The notes beneath the pieces were generated by a model. It searched no databases and was not told the DNA's origin. It saw nothing but the letters and a program-made list of their open reading frames with translations. This document shows, in pieces, positions 26,418 to 36,200 of a stretch of 56,318 nt of DNA. The translations under genes were made by a program, and so were the position numbers. This DNA is from Sphingobacterium nematocida (GTDB lineage Bacteria > Bacteroidota > Bacteroidia > Sphingobacteriales > Sphingobacteriaceae): positions 1 through 56,318 of the forward strand of contig NZ_FUZF01000002.1 of assembly GCF_900168125.1 (NCBI RefSeq), written 5' to 3'. How positions within the stretch are numbered: position 1 is the stretch's first letter; every line of letters begins with the position of its first letter.

Positions 26418-28271
26418 CTAAAATTGGATAGTGAATGAAGAACCCTTATCTGGGAGACTCTCTACGTCGATTTTGCCGCCTATATTTTCCAATAGATATC
26501 TTATGGTAAATAATCCCATGCCTTTACTCTCGAAACCACGATGAAAAACTTTCTTAAACATAAACAGCTGGGATTTGTATTTTGGTAAATCTATTCCGAT
26601 GCCATTGTCAGTGATCTGAAGGAACGTTTTATCGTCTTTTCGGTAACTGTTAATATGGATTATAGGCTGTCGATCTATGGTTGTGTATCTGAGTGCATTG
26701 CTCAGTAAATTGTCCAAAATACGTTCTAGATACAAAGTTGGGTAGTGGATATGTGTTATTTTAAAGTCGGTTGTTAATATAGCATTTTTCTCTTTTATCT
26801 CAGGGAGATACCGTTGGTATAGCTTATTAAGTTGATCTTGAAAGTTACATTTTTTATAGGACTGGCTAATATCCCCTCTTAGTTCTAAGATATTTGTTAG
26901 TTCTTCTAAGGCTTGATGCAGGTTATCACCACTACATTTTAACAAAGAAAGGTAAGATTTTCTTCTAGATTCATCCGTTTCAGTGTCGATCTCTTCCATC
27001 AACATCTGTATGTTACAGACAGGTCCTTTGAGGTTGTGAGCCACAATTTGATTGAATTCTTCCAATTGACGTACCTTTGTCTCCAGATCCATCTTTATGG
27101 ATTCTAGTTCGGCTTTTTGACTTTCTAGCGTTTCTATATTGAGTTTCGCCTGTGAGATATTCTGTATTTGCGCAATATAGAATTGTGGGTAGTGCTTGTG
27201 GTTGCGTACTAAAGAGACGGTGGTATCGCACCATACATAGTGGCCTGTCTTGTGTTGATAACGTTTTTGAAAAGTAAAACTGTCGATCTCGCTGTTTAGA
27301 AGTTTCCCCCTTAACTCTAGATCCTGTTGGGCATCATCAGGATGTGTCACGTCAATAAAAGTTACTGCTTGCAACTCCTTCTTTGTATAGCCCAGCATAT
27401 TGCAGAGTACTTTGTTGGCATCCAAACAATAACCATCTAATCCTGTTATGGACATCCCTAATCCTGAGAAGTGAAAGGCCTGATTAAATTTGTTCTCGTT
27501 TAATTTTATTCGTTCTGTATTCTCGATTTCTTTCGTGATATCGGAAATAATAATAGCTACGCGATCCGTGTTCTTAGAAATAGTTCTGACCTGTAGATGA
27601 TACCAGCAATTTTTATGAGATTCAAACGGAGAAAGAAAATCCATTTCTTGTTCGATGCCCGATGCTAAGGTCTCTTGTACAAGATGTAGAGCGGGAGTCG
27701 TCATCGAATCGGGCAGGATTTCTTTGATGTTCTTTCCCAGAAAATGACTTGGTGGATAAAACAGAAGGCTATCATTATTTGTCCAATAGTTGATAATGTC
27801 TCCTTCCTTGGTCATTTCGAATACAATATCGTTCAGGGAAGAAACCAAAAGATTTATTTGTTGTTCTTTTGCTGCGAGGATAATGTTTTGTTGGACAATT
27901 TTTGAGATATCAAAGAAAGAAACTAAAACATAAGGTATTTCTGTGTTATACATCCATTTGGAGGAAAGGGATAACCATTTACGTGCCCTGTTTTTAGGGT
28001 CAATCCCTAATGTGATGTCTTCTTTCTCAACCTTTTTTACGATAGTTTCTTCCCATGGCGACTCATTGATTTTGAGGGGTAGGGACGTATCTATCGTGTA
28101 AAAGACGAAAACCTCCGAAAGTTTCCTGTTTTCCAGATTCTGAGCAGAAATGTCGAGCAGTTTTAGCGCCTGTTCATTATGGGCGATGATAACACCCGAA
28201 TCGTCTAGCGCTAACAAACCTTCTCTACTACTGAAGAACGTACTGCCTAATGTCACCTGGACTGATTGCAT
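26418..28271 (-). CDS. Cytosolic multi-PAS sensor histidine kinase
   Basis: A 617-residue kinase with no signal peptide or transmembrane segment, so it is expected to sense a cytoplasmic cue. Three PAS-like regions are visible: about 10-120 (LLALDDSGVIIAHN), about 140-250 (NDIVFEMTKEGDIINYW) and about 260-375 (FSGLGMSITGLDGYCLDANK, then HKTGHYVWCDT). A coiled coil (about 378-405) leads to the phospho-accepting H412 in IVAHNLKGPV. The ATPase domain shows the N box LDNLLSNALRYT, the G1 box DNGIGID and the G2 box KGMGLFTI. The ligand is unknown; no haem or flavin signature is recognised. It is paired with the receiver 5 nt downstream. The GH29 gene upstream is 101 nt away across a very T/A-rich spacer, so cotranscription is uncertain. 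Confidence 0.92.
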   Translation of the reverse strand: MQSVQVTLGSTFFSSREGLLALDDSGVIIAHNEQALKLLDISAQNLENRKLSEVFVFYTIDTSLPLKINESPWEETIVKKVEKEDITLGIDPKNRARKWLSLSSKWMYNTEIPYVLVSFFDISKIVQQNIILAAKEQQINLLVSSLNDIVFEMTKEGDIINYWTNNDSLLFYPPSHFLGKNIKEILPDSMTTPALHLVQETLASGIEQEMDFLSPFESHKNCWYHLQVRTISKNTDRVAIIISDITKEIENTERIKLNENKFNQAFHFSGLGMSITGLDGYCLDANKVLCNMLGYTKKELQAVTFIDVTHPDDAQQDLELRGKLLNSEIDSFTFQKRYQHKTGHYVWCDTTVSLVRNHKHYPQFYIAQIQNISQAKLNIETLESQKAELESIKMDLETKVRQLEEFNQIVAHNLKGPVCNIQMLMEEIDTETDESRRKSYLSLLKCSGDNLHQALEELTNILELRGDISQSYKKCNFQDQLNKLYQRYLPEIKEKNAILTTDFKITHIHYPTLYLERILDNLLSNALRYTTIDRQPIIHINSYRKDDKTFLQITDNGIGIDLPKYKSQLFMFKKVFHRGFESKGMGLFTIRYLLENIGGKIDVESLPDKGSSFTIQF

Positions 28272-28372
28272 AGCTTTGATGATGACCTATGATGGTTGTG
28301 AAAAAAAAATACACGAATGAGCACAAAATTGATGTTTTTTGATCTTTTTTTATGTTTTTTTTTGAAAAAAAG

Positions 28373-30160
28373 CTATTTGCTGATCCACAGTCTGTTAAAC
28401 CAGTAAGCGCTATCCCCATCGTTAGCTAACGTAAGCGTGTATATACCTTTGTTAGGAAATATGATACTTCCTATTCGCCTATCCGTAAATTCGGGCGTGT
28501 AATTATTTTCATTCGGTTCTGCCACCATCTGCACATCGGGTGTGAGCTGACCGACAATCGTCTCTTTATCCACTGTAATCCGGATTGATTTATCTTCTTT
28601 TAACGGATTGTGAGCAGATACATCAAAGTAATATTTACCCGGAGAGGGGATATAAATAGTCCAGCTTAGTACTTTTTTTGCATCTAGACTAACACGAGCT
28701 GGGCGTTTGCCGTCATATTTTTCTATTTTTAAATCTTTGTTATTGTTATTTGGAGGGATTAAGGCAAAGCCTCCGAATGTCGACTCTGCGACGATTTCTT
28801 TGTTGAGTCGTAGGGTATTGTCGTATCGAAGTACAATGTTGGAGACGTATTGATTAGGTTGTTCTCGGCCTAAGTCAATGTGAAGTAATGGCCCATTTTG
28901 TGTGAAAAGTAGTTTTTTTTGCTCGTTCCCTTGCTGTAGATAGACTTCCTTTGGTGTGTTTTCAATTCCTGACACTCTTAGGACCTTGTCCAAGGGCCAG
29001 TTGAAAACCTGTGCATACACAAACGTTGAATTATTTTCTACTTTGGAGGTAAGGTACCCCCAATCGTGTTGTCCTACCCGCAAAGGAATACCTGTGGCTC
29101 CGTAGATACTTGTCCCGTAAGATTTCAACCAATTTCCGACGTCATGTAAGCGTTGAATACTTTCGTAAGGTACTACACCATTGGCTCGAGGACCTATGTT
29201 TAATGTTAATCCGCCATTTAAGCTGACATTGGAAATGAGCGATTGGAAAATTTGTGAAGTGGATTTCCATTCGTTTTCCTGCCCGTTATATCCCCAAGAG
29301 TGAGCGATAGTTCCCGGAGTTTCCCAAGGATGATTGACATAAGATGTACCAAACTGATTGTCACCCAATGTTTCAAAATCCACGGTGTTCTCATCCGTTG
29401 GTAGACCTAGTCGCGAGTTGATTAGGCAATTGGGTTGTAGTTTTCGTATAAGCTGCGCTACTTGTAATAACTGTTCTTTTTTTATGATGGATTTTTGATA
29501 AGGAATCCACATGTCAAACCACATGAGGGCGATATCCCCATAATCGGTTAATAGTTCTGTCAATTGAGGAATCACTTTCTCTTGCCAGTACTGGTCAAAC
29601 TGCGCATCTGTAACCCGACCTTTTAGTTCTTGATTGTGATCCCAAGCATAGGGATGCTCCCAATCTATCCAATGGGAATAGTAAAAACCAAGTTTCATGC
29701 CGTGTTTACGACAGGCCTCAGCTAACTCTTTCAAGATATCCCGCTCCGAACCAGCTAGTTTTGGTAACGAATAATTACCCACTTTTGTATCCCATATAGC
29801 CACTCCATCGTGGTGCTTACTGGTCATGATGATGTATTTCATACCAGCCTCCTTGGCGAGTATCACCCACTGTTCTGGATCTATTGTGTCCCAATCAAAG
29901 CGTTTGGCTAAGGTTCCGTATTCGTCTTTGGAAATTCGGTTGCGGTACCTGATCCATTCCGCATAATTATTAAGATAGCGAAGTTTTTCGCCTTTCCATA
30001 ATCCTTCGGCGGCACTGTATAATCCCCAATGTATAAACATACCATACCTAGCCTCCTGAAACCATTGACTTTTTGGAGGAGATTGTGCAAAGGAGTAGGC
30101 TAGGGGTGCAAATAGTAAACTGAATATTAAAGTGACTTTTACCCAGACGGTGTTTATCAT
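28373..30160 (-). CDS. Alpha-L-fucosidase (GH29)
   Basis: A 595-residue exported glycoside hydrolase that removes alpha-L-fucose from glycans with retention of configuration. The signal peptide is about residues 1-25 (ending SFAQ). The GH29 barrel shows GMFIHWGLYSAAEG, YIIMTSKHHDGVAIWDT, KLGFYYSHWIDWEHP and the nucleophile region LMWFDMW with D216. A beta-sandwich C-terminal part follows. The region after about residue 480, with YYFDVSAHNPLK and the ending WFNRLWISK, resembles an added carbohydrate-binding or sugar-contact domain. The general acid cannot be assigned because it varies among GH29 subfamilies. It is close to, but not in an operon with, the GH20/glycosylasparaginase genes; fucose commonly decorates the GlcNAc core of N-glycans. 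Likely periplasmic. Confidence 0.94.
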   Translation of the reverse strand: MINTVWVKVTLIFSLLFAPLAYSFAQSPPKSQWFQEARYGMFIHWGLYSAAEGLWKGEKLRYLNNYAEWIRYRNRISKDEYGTLAKRFDWDTIDPEQWVILAKEAGMKYIIMTSKHHDGVAIWDTKVGNYSLPKLAGSERDILKELAEACRKHGMKLGFYYSHWIDWEHPYAWDHNQELKGRVTDAQFDQYWQEKVIPQLTELLTDYGDIALMWFDMWIPYQKSIIKKEQLLQVAQLIRKLQPNCLINSRLGLPTDENTVDFETLGDNQFGTSYVNHPWETPGTIAHSWGYNGQENEWKSTSQIFQSLISNVSLNGGLTLNIGPRANGVVPYESIQRLHDVGNWLKSYGTSIYGATGIPLRVGQHDWGYLTSKVENNSTFVYAQVFNWPLDKVLRVSGIENTPKEVYLQQGNEQKKLLFTQNGPLLHIDLGREQPNQYVSNIVLRYDNTLRLNKEIVAESTFGGFALIPPNNNNKDLKIEKYDGKRPARVSLDAKKVLSWTIYIPSPGKYYFDVSAHNPLKEDKSIRITVDKETIVGQLTPDVQMVAEPNENNYTPEFTDRRIGSIIFPNKGIYTLTLANDGDSAYWFNRLWISK

Positions 30161-30371
30161 AACAGTTGTCGATTTATCTTTCCAAGGTAATGAAAAACTA
30201 GATGATTTGGAAAAAAATTGCTTAAAGAATGTCGGTTTTAAGTGGATATTTAAAATAGAATAATGAAGATATTGTCATCAGCGGGCAAGGTTTTAAAACT
30301 AAATATTTAACTTTTAGTGTTACGTAGTGAAAGCATTTATACGGATGCTGCTATTAAGGGAGTTGTATAAG

Positions 30372-30407
30372 GGTAATAACGCTATTTGTACTAGATTCGT
30401 TATTACC
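30372..30407. repeat. Inverted repeat 1 upstream of DUF6266
   Basis: Perfect 10-bp arms GGTAATAACG (30372-30381) and CGTTATTACC (30398-30407) separated by 16 nt. The right arm overlaps a second compact palindrome, TACCAAGTTTGGTA (30404-30417). Confidence 0.65.
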
Positions 30408-30444
30408 AAGTTTGGTATTAAGTTACTCTTTAGGTAGCATTAAC

Positions 30445-30492
30445 ATAGCCTTTACTTAGCCTTAGCATAGTCATATACTAAGTAAAGGTTAT
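30445..30492. repeat. Inverted repeat 2 upstream of DUF6266
   Basis: Fifteen-base arms ATAGCCTTTACTTAG (30445-30459) and CTAAGTAAAGGTTAT (30478-30492), with one G-T wobble and an 18-nt loop. No T-run follows, so it is more likely an operator or leader structure than a terminator. Confidence 0.65.
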
Positions 30493-30582
30493 ATAAAGGA
30501 TATTTAAAAAACATTTTAAGAGATAATTTGTTACGAAGATGATATCAACTTGATTCAAATCACAATCCTAAAAATTGAAGTT

Positions 30583-31221
30583 ATGGCAATTCTAAATGAT
30601 GGCCCAAATGGTCCTATCCGAGGTAAGTTTGGTAGTGTATTCGCTTATATGTTGAATGGGCAGAATATTGTGCGTGGACGTCGTAAGGTTCGTACCACAC
30701 CTCCAAGTAAGGCAGAATTATTGAACCGTCAGGTTACAAAAGTGACGAATAGTTTTCTAAATTATCTATTCCCGATTGTGAAGTATGGATACAAGAATCT
30801 ATTGAAAGATCACCCAACAAAAAATGCAGCTAATTTGGCGCAGTCTCATGTGAGGAAAGAATGTATTCGTATTGATGCAAACAATGAGCCGTCTGTAAGA
30901 CCAGAATTGTTCAAACCGCTTCGAGGTACTTTGTTTCTTCCAGAGAATGCCCAGATGCAGCTGCTAGACGATGAGCTTTATATCACCTGGACTCCCTTTG
31001 AAAATGATCCACAAGATTGGGTCAAACTGAATGTGGTGCTGCTGAATGTGGAGGAAGGAGCCGATATGCGCGCAGCAATCGTACCGGCACGTATGGGGGC
31101 GTATCGGCTGAAGTCAGGGTTGCTTACTCGACGGGGTAAAGGTTTACACGTCTATATCGGCTTCGAAGATAGTTATAGCGAGGAATTATCTGATTCGGTA
31201 TATCTAGGAAGGCTGGATTAG
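30583..31221 (+). CDS. DUF6266 family protein of unknown function
   Basis: A 212-residue protein; the ATG at 30583 was preferred over a TTG at 30550. The N-terminus has the layout I associate with DUF6266 in Bacteroidota: MAILNDGPNGPIRGKFGSV, then an 'RGRRKVRTTPPSKAE' segment with 'RQVTK' and a hydrophobic FLNYLFPIVKYGY stretch. The C-terminal two-thirds is predicted to be beta-rich (LYITWTPFENDP, VVLLNVEEGADM, LHVYIGFEDSYSEEL). It has no signal peptide, membrane segment or catalytic motif that I recognise. It is a single gene, followed by a terminator shared with the convergent susD. The long inverted-repeat leader in front suggests special regulation. The family's function is not known to me. 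Confidence 0.7.
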   Translation: MAILNDGPNGPIRGKFGSVFAYMLNGQNIVRGRRKVRTTPPSKAELLNRQVTKVTNSFLNYLFPIVKYGYKNLLKDHPTKNAANLAQSHVRKECIRIDANNEPSVRPELFKPLRGTLFLPENAQMQLLDDELYITWTPFENDPQDWVKLNVVLLNVEEGADMRAAIVPARMGAYRLKSGLLTRRGKGLHVYIGFEDSYSEELSDSVYLGRLD

Positions 31222-31270
31222 AGGGAAATATTAAACTGTTTAATATCATGCTACTTGTGGTTTTACTAGC

Positions 31271-31304
31271 AAAAAAAATCCCCGTTGCCATCAGCAACGG
31301 GGAT
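31271..31304 (-). terminator. Rho-independent terminator of the ROK-susC-susD operon
   Basis: Perfect 11-bp arms ATCCCCGTTGC (31278-31288) and GCAACGGGGAT (31294-31304) around CATCA. On the minus strand the stem is followed by eight T residues. It is 25 nt beyond the susD stop and may also stop the convergent DUF6266 transcript. Confidence 0.9.
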
Positions 31305-31328
31305 CATTATTTTACTCCGAAAGAATAT

Positions 31329-33248
31329 TTAGTTTTTCTTAGCCCACCAAAGCGGGGTAGAAACAACATCTTGTCCACCTAATAGGGTAACAGCATTTTG
31401 GTAATCATTAGCATCAGCTTCTCTAAAACTTGATGGGTAAGGAAGTCTTTGAGGAAAATTTTTGATGCTATTCGTCATATAATTACTGCTTGTTAAATTT
31501 GGTAGATTTGGAAGAGGATTCTCTACCGATGGGTTTTCAAAGAAAGGTAATCCTAACCTTCTATGATCATTCCATGATTCTAATGGTAACCAAGGCATAT
31601 TCGCAATGTATTTTTGCGTAATAATTTTTGTTAAAGCGTCGTTTTTCACCATACCATTTTTGTAAATAGTATTACTAGGGTAGGCCATGTTCGTAGTTCC
31701 GACAGTTCCTGTATAACCATCAACAAATGTAACGCTATGTGAACTTCCTGGTTCTGTAGTGTGCGTAAACTTTACAGATGTACCGACTCTGTTGTAGTTT
31801 TCTGATGCGAGGTAGCTAGTGGCCACAGAAGATAACCCCCAATAATCAAAATTTGCTTTAACACCGTTTTCATACGCTGTTTGTGCTGTAGTTCCAGTAT
31901 TCCAACCTTTCAATGCAGCTTCTGCTAACAAAAAGTATGTTTCCCAGTTGCCAAAGAATACACGTTTATTAGTACTGTTTCTGAAATTTTGTGCCAAACC
32001 AGGTACTTTACCAATTTGTACAGATCTAATTCCATTAGCTGTACCTTTTGCTCCATTATCTCCTATGTTTAAAGTGCTCCAAGTGTTTTTTGTGTCAGCA
32101 GAAATGGCTGTAGTGTTGTATCCTGCTGATGCGGCAAATGTTACTGTCGTTGTTTGAGCGTCAGTAGTCCATGAAGGATAGTTCGACCAAATTGGGTTTG
32201 TAACATCTCCAGGAATATAGAAGGTTTTGTAAGCTCGGGGATCGATAGCATATGGTAATCCGTCAAAGAAATAGCCCGCAGAAGGATCATTTGTTAAGGT
32301 TGAATAATGGCCTAGCATTCTTTTACCAGCATAATTCTCAGCCTTAATACTACTATGAAATGATGATGGTAGTTGACTTTGCGAAGTTATCCCTCCGAGC
32401 CCTGAATAAAGATTGTTGAGCGTTGCAGACAAAATCTGTCCATTCCACTCACGGGACATTACCCCAGTTAGGGCATCCCATCCACCTTTTTCAGCAACTT
32501 GGAAAATTTGATTCGAACTTGTTAATAATTTGTTAGTTGAGGCTGCGGATTCGAACTCAGATTTAGCTTTATCAGGATCTACCTCAGAGATGCGCATAGC
32601 TAAACGAAGACGCATGGAGTTCGAATAAGCTATCCACTTATCGTAATCGAAACCATACGCTGCGTCATATTTTTTCAAATCATTAGGTATGACAACAGAA
32701 GTATTAATTTTAGAAGATGCATCCTTTAATTCTTCTAGCATATAGTAATAAACGTCCTTAACCGAACTTGTTGTAGGATTGATTCCCGTAAAAGCTTCAA
32801 CAGGAATGGGACCAAAATTATCGGATAATTCGCTCATTAAATACACACGCCAGATTCTGGAAATCTGAATCAAGTTGTCTGTATATTCCTTAGATTTTCC
32901 TTTGGCTATTTGGTCTTTCGCAATTTGTATTCCCGTGTTTACACTGTTTAACCATCCAGATGCATAGCTCCAATAGTCACTTGACCAACCATCATTAGAT
33001 GTACCTCCTGCTATACCTGTTGTGAAATGCTGCCTAGCGGCAGTCTTCCAGTACAGGACAAACGCGCGTTCAGCGATATGAGGATCTTGCTGGGCTCCAA
33101 TAATGGAGTTATTTAAGAAATATTCTATTTGTACCTGATCCGCACTAGCGGCAGTAGGAGAGGTATTAATCTCGTCAAATTTAGAACACGCTACTAAGCT
33201 CGAGCTCAATAGTAATGCTAGTCCTACTTTCGAAAATATATTTTTCAT
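31329..33248 (-). CDS. SusD/RagB-like nutrient-binding outer-membrane lipoprotein
   Basis: A 639-residue surface lipoprotein that forms the lid over the SusC channel and captures the substrate. The lipobox is LVAC, placing the lipidated Cys at residue 21, followed by SKFDEINTSPTAAS, which is typical of the SusD-like_2 subgroup (the DxINxNPN-like start). TPR-like helices such as NLIQISRIWRVYLMSELSDNFGPIPV and the C-terminal WLPLESWNDHRRLGLPFF agree with that subgroup. It is 17 nt downstream of susC on the same strand and ends at a strong terminator. The subgroup is often paired with peptide- or small-oligosaccharide-type SusC transporters. The substrate cannot be read from sequence; nearby GH20/GH29 genes make a GlcNAc- or fucose-containing glycan a guess. 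Confidence 0.93.
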   Translation of the reverse strand: MKNIFSKVGLALLLSSSLVACSKFDEINTSPTAASADQVQIEYFLNNSIIGAQQDPHIAERAFVLYWKTAARQHFTTGIAGGTSNDGWSSDYWSYASGWLNSVNTGIQIAKDQIAKGKSKEYTDNLIQISRIWRVYLMSELSDNFGPIPVEAFTGINPTTSSVKDVYYYMLEELKDASSKINTSVVIPNDLKKYDAAYGFDYDKWIAYSNSMRLRLAMRISEVDPDKAKSEFESAASTNKLLTSSNQIFQVAEKGGWDALTGVMSREWNGQILSATLNNLYSGLGGITSQSQLPSSFHSSIKAENYAGKRMLGHYSTLTNDPSAGYFFDGLPYAIDPRAYKTFYIPGDVTNPIWSNYPSWTTDAQTTTVTFAASAGYNTTAISADTKNTWSTLNIGDNGAKGTANGIRSVQIGKVPGLAQNFRNSTNKRVFFGNWETYFLLAEAALKGWNTGTTAQTAYENGVKANFDYWGLSSVATSYLASENYNRVGTSVKFTHTTEPGSSHSVTFVDGYTGTVGTTNMAYPSNTIYKNGMVKNDALTKIITQKYIANMPWLPLESWNDHRRLGLPFFENPSVENPLPNLPNLTSSNYMTNSIKNFPQRLPYPSSFREADANDYQNAVTLLGGQDVVSTPLWWAKKN

Positions 33249-33265
33249 AATTTTAATCTTATTTG

Positions 33266-36200
33266 TTAAAAGCCTAATGTTAAATTGAAAAAGTACGAAC
33301 GCGATGTTGGGGTAGAGAAGTTTTCGAAACCAGTAGCATTTGTGCTGATTGCAAATACTGACTCTGGATCAATTCCCTTTGCATGGCTTTTTATCATCCA
33401 AACATTGTTGACGGTAAATCCAAATTTAGCATTTTGAATAAACGTATTTTTTAAAATAGAACTTGGTAATCTGTAGTTTAAAGAAATATTTCTTAAGCGA
33501 ATGTTAGTCGCATCGTAAATGTTTGCTTCACCTATACCTAGGTTTCCAGAAGTAGCAACTTGCGTCCAATACTGTTGCGGAGTTACTGATTTGTCATTCA
33601 CAACATAAGATGAACCTGAGGCAATAACACCATCAACTACTAAATTGTCACGGTTACCATTCATGACAGTTTCTGCAGCGGTACCATTTGCTTGTAAATT
33701 AACGTTTGTTCCAGAGAAAAATTCACCACCGAATCTTCCATCAATTTGAAAGCTTAGTCCTATATTTTTGTATGAGAAACTGTTTGTCCATCCTGCTAGA
33801 GCTTTAGGCGATTGATTGCCTAATATTTCTTGACCTGTTGCTTGTGGTAGTCCGCTTCCATTTAATAATAATTTGCCATAGTGTTCGCTATTTTCATCAG
33901 TTACTCTAAGGAATTTAGATCCATAAATATTACCGTATAAATAGCCTTCTTCTGCACGAACAGCAATATTGTCAAACCCTCCTAAAGGATATATTTTTAC
34001 ATTTTCAGTCAACTCAACAATTTTATTTTCGTTTTTAGAGAAGTTTACGCGTGTGTCCCAATTAAAGCCATTTTCAGATTTTAAGATATTAGCATCTAAT
34101 ACAATCTCAAACCCTTTATTTTGAATGTTACCAGCATTTACGATTTCAGAACTATAGCCACTTAACGGGTTCAATGGTAGGCTGATTAGTTGATTGGTCG
34201 CGTTAGTTTTATACCATGAGAAATCTACCCCAAGACGGTTGAATAATTTGGCATCAAATCCTACTTCAAATGTTTTAATGAGCTCACTCACTACATTAGG
34301 GTTGAATTTAACATTTCCTCTACTGGCTGTAGTGTTTCCGTTAGGATCTTTTCCAATGTTATATACATTATAAAGTTTGTAAGAACCTAAGTCGTTACCA
34401 ACAGCAGCATATGATCCTCTTACTTTTAAGAATGATAACCAAGAAGGAGTTGACCCGCCAGTTTTATTAATCATTTCTGTTACTACCAATGAAGTACTAA
34501 CAGATGGATAGAAATATGATCTATTATCTTTATTCAGAGCCGAAGACCAGTCATTTCTTCCGGTTAAATTAACATACCAAAAGCCGTCATAATTCAACTC
34601 GGCTGTAGCGTACAATGAGTTAATTTGTTTTTCATAAAAACCTTCAGAAACGCTTGGGTTACCTTTGCTATTTCCTAAAGTAAACAAATTTGGAACTTCT
34701 AATTCACCTGCTGAACCATTAATGCTAGATTCTTTTTGACGCATTAATTGGCCAAATAGTGACGCGTTCAATCCCCATTTACTTCCGCCTAACTCTTCTT
34801 TGTGTGCGTGTAATGCTGCTATGTAGTTGGTCTCATTGAACGTGTTTTTACCTATACCATATTGCCCTGTAGACGACAATGGGCTGCCGCTGTAGGTACG
34901 ATTAGTGAAATTAGTTGTGTACATGTCTGTGCCGAAGCGCGCTTCAGCATCTAACCAATCAGTCAATTTGTACTTTAGATTAGCGTTCATCAAGAAACGA
35001 TCTCTTGAATCTTCATTTAATTTGTATTCAGCTAACCAATACGGGTTCATTGAATTACTCGTACCATACCACAACATGTTGCCAAATTCATTAACAGCAT
35101 CTTTGTAATCTAAAATGTTTAGTGTTCTTGGCATTCTAAATAAAGTAGCATACGCGTTAGAATTGTTTTGTCCGGACAAAGGCCTGTTTTTTGCATTGGT
35201 GTTCATATACTGAACTTTTACATCAGTTGACCACCTATTATTAGCTCCAAATGTTGTTCCTACTTTAGATAATAAGTTTATACGTCTGAATGTTGCTCCA
35301 GGAATTTTACTTTGGTCATCTAAGTATGTTGCAGAAGTATAGATATTTGTTTCTCCTAATTGTTTTTGGAAAGATATATTTTGCGTGTTATTTATCCCTG
35401 TCTTAAAAAAGTTGCCAATGTTGTCATAAACTTGTTGGTTGGAGCTAGCTACAGCAGGTCCCCAATTGCTGGTTCCAATAGGGTCAGCAACACCGTTATT
35501 TCCTTGGCCAAAATCGTTTTGAATATCTGGAATCATAAATAGTGTTTCTAATCCCAGAGTAGAAGAAAGGGTAATTCCTGATCCTTTTTGAGATTTACCC
35601 GATTTTGTGGTAATAATTATAGCACCGTTACCTGCTCTAGAACCATAGAGAGCTGACGCGGCTCCAGATTTTAAAACAGACATGCTTTCGATATCTTCGG
35701 GATTGATGTCACCTAGTCCTCCTCCCATATCGGTGCCTGGATTCCAATAGTCATTGTTCGTGGCTCCCAAGAAGTTATTTACTGGTACACCGTCGACAAT
35801 GATTAGTGGCTGATTATCTCCTGTCAACGAATTGTTTCCACGAAGTGTAATTTTCGTTGATGAAGCAGGACCATTTGAACCCTTGATTACGTTCAACCCT
35901 GCAACTTTACCGACTAAAGCATTTGAAATGTTTGCTTCTTTAGATTCTAGTAATTGTTCAGATTTAACTTCTTGAAAAGAATAACCCAAAGCCTTTTTTT
36001 CCCTCTTGATACCCATGGCTGTTACTACGACTTCATCCAACGCACCATCTTGATTAATTAGAGTTACATTAATCGTTTTAGCGGAGGCGACCATAACTTC
36101 TTGCGCAGCATATCCAATCATGGAGAACCGTATGGTTTGGCCATTGTCGGCTTGGATTGAATATGCTCCATTGGCGTCCGACTGTGTCGCTTTATTAGTT

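Larger units (their letters stand above)
30161..30582. other. 422-bp spacer between fucosidase and DUF6266 genes, rich in inverted repeats
   Basis: This divergent spacer is AT-rich and has no credible small gene on either strand. It must hold the promoters of both genes; a TACCTTGG box (minus strand, complement of about 30183-30190) is a weak candidate for the fucosidase. Three inverted repeats lie on the DUF6266 side at 30372-30407, 30404-30417 and 30445-30492. Confidence 0.6.

Noticed and set aside
28316..28372. Terminator between fucosidase and kinase
   Set aside because: Only A/T homopolymer runs, with no GC stem.
30445..30492. Rho-independent terminator
   Set aside because: Good stem but no T-run on either strand and no gene reading into it from the left on the plus strand.
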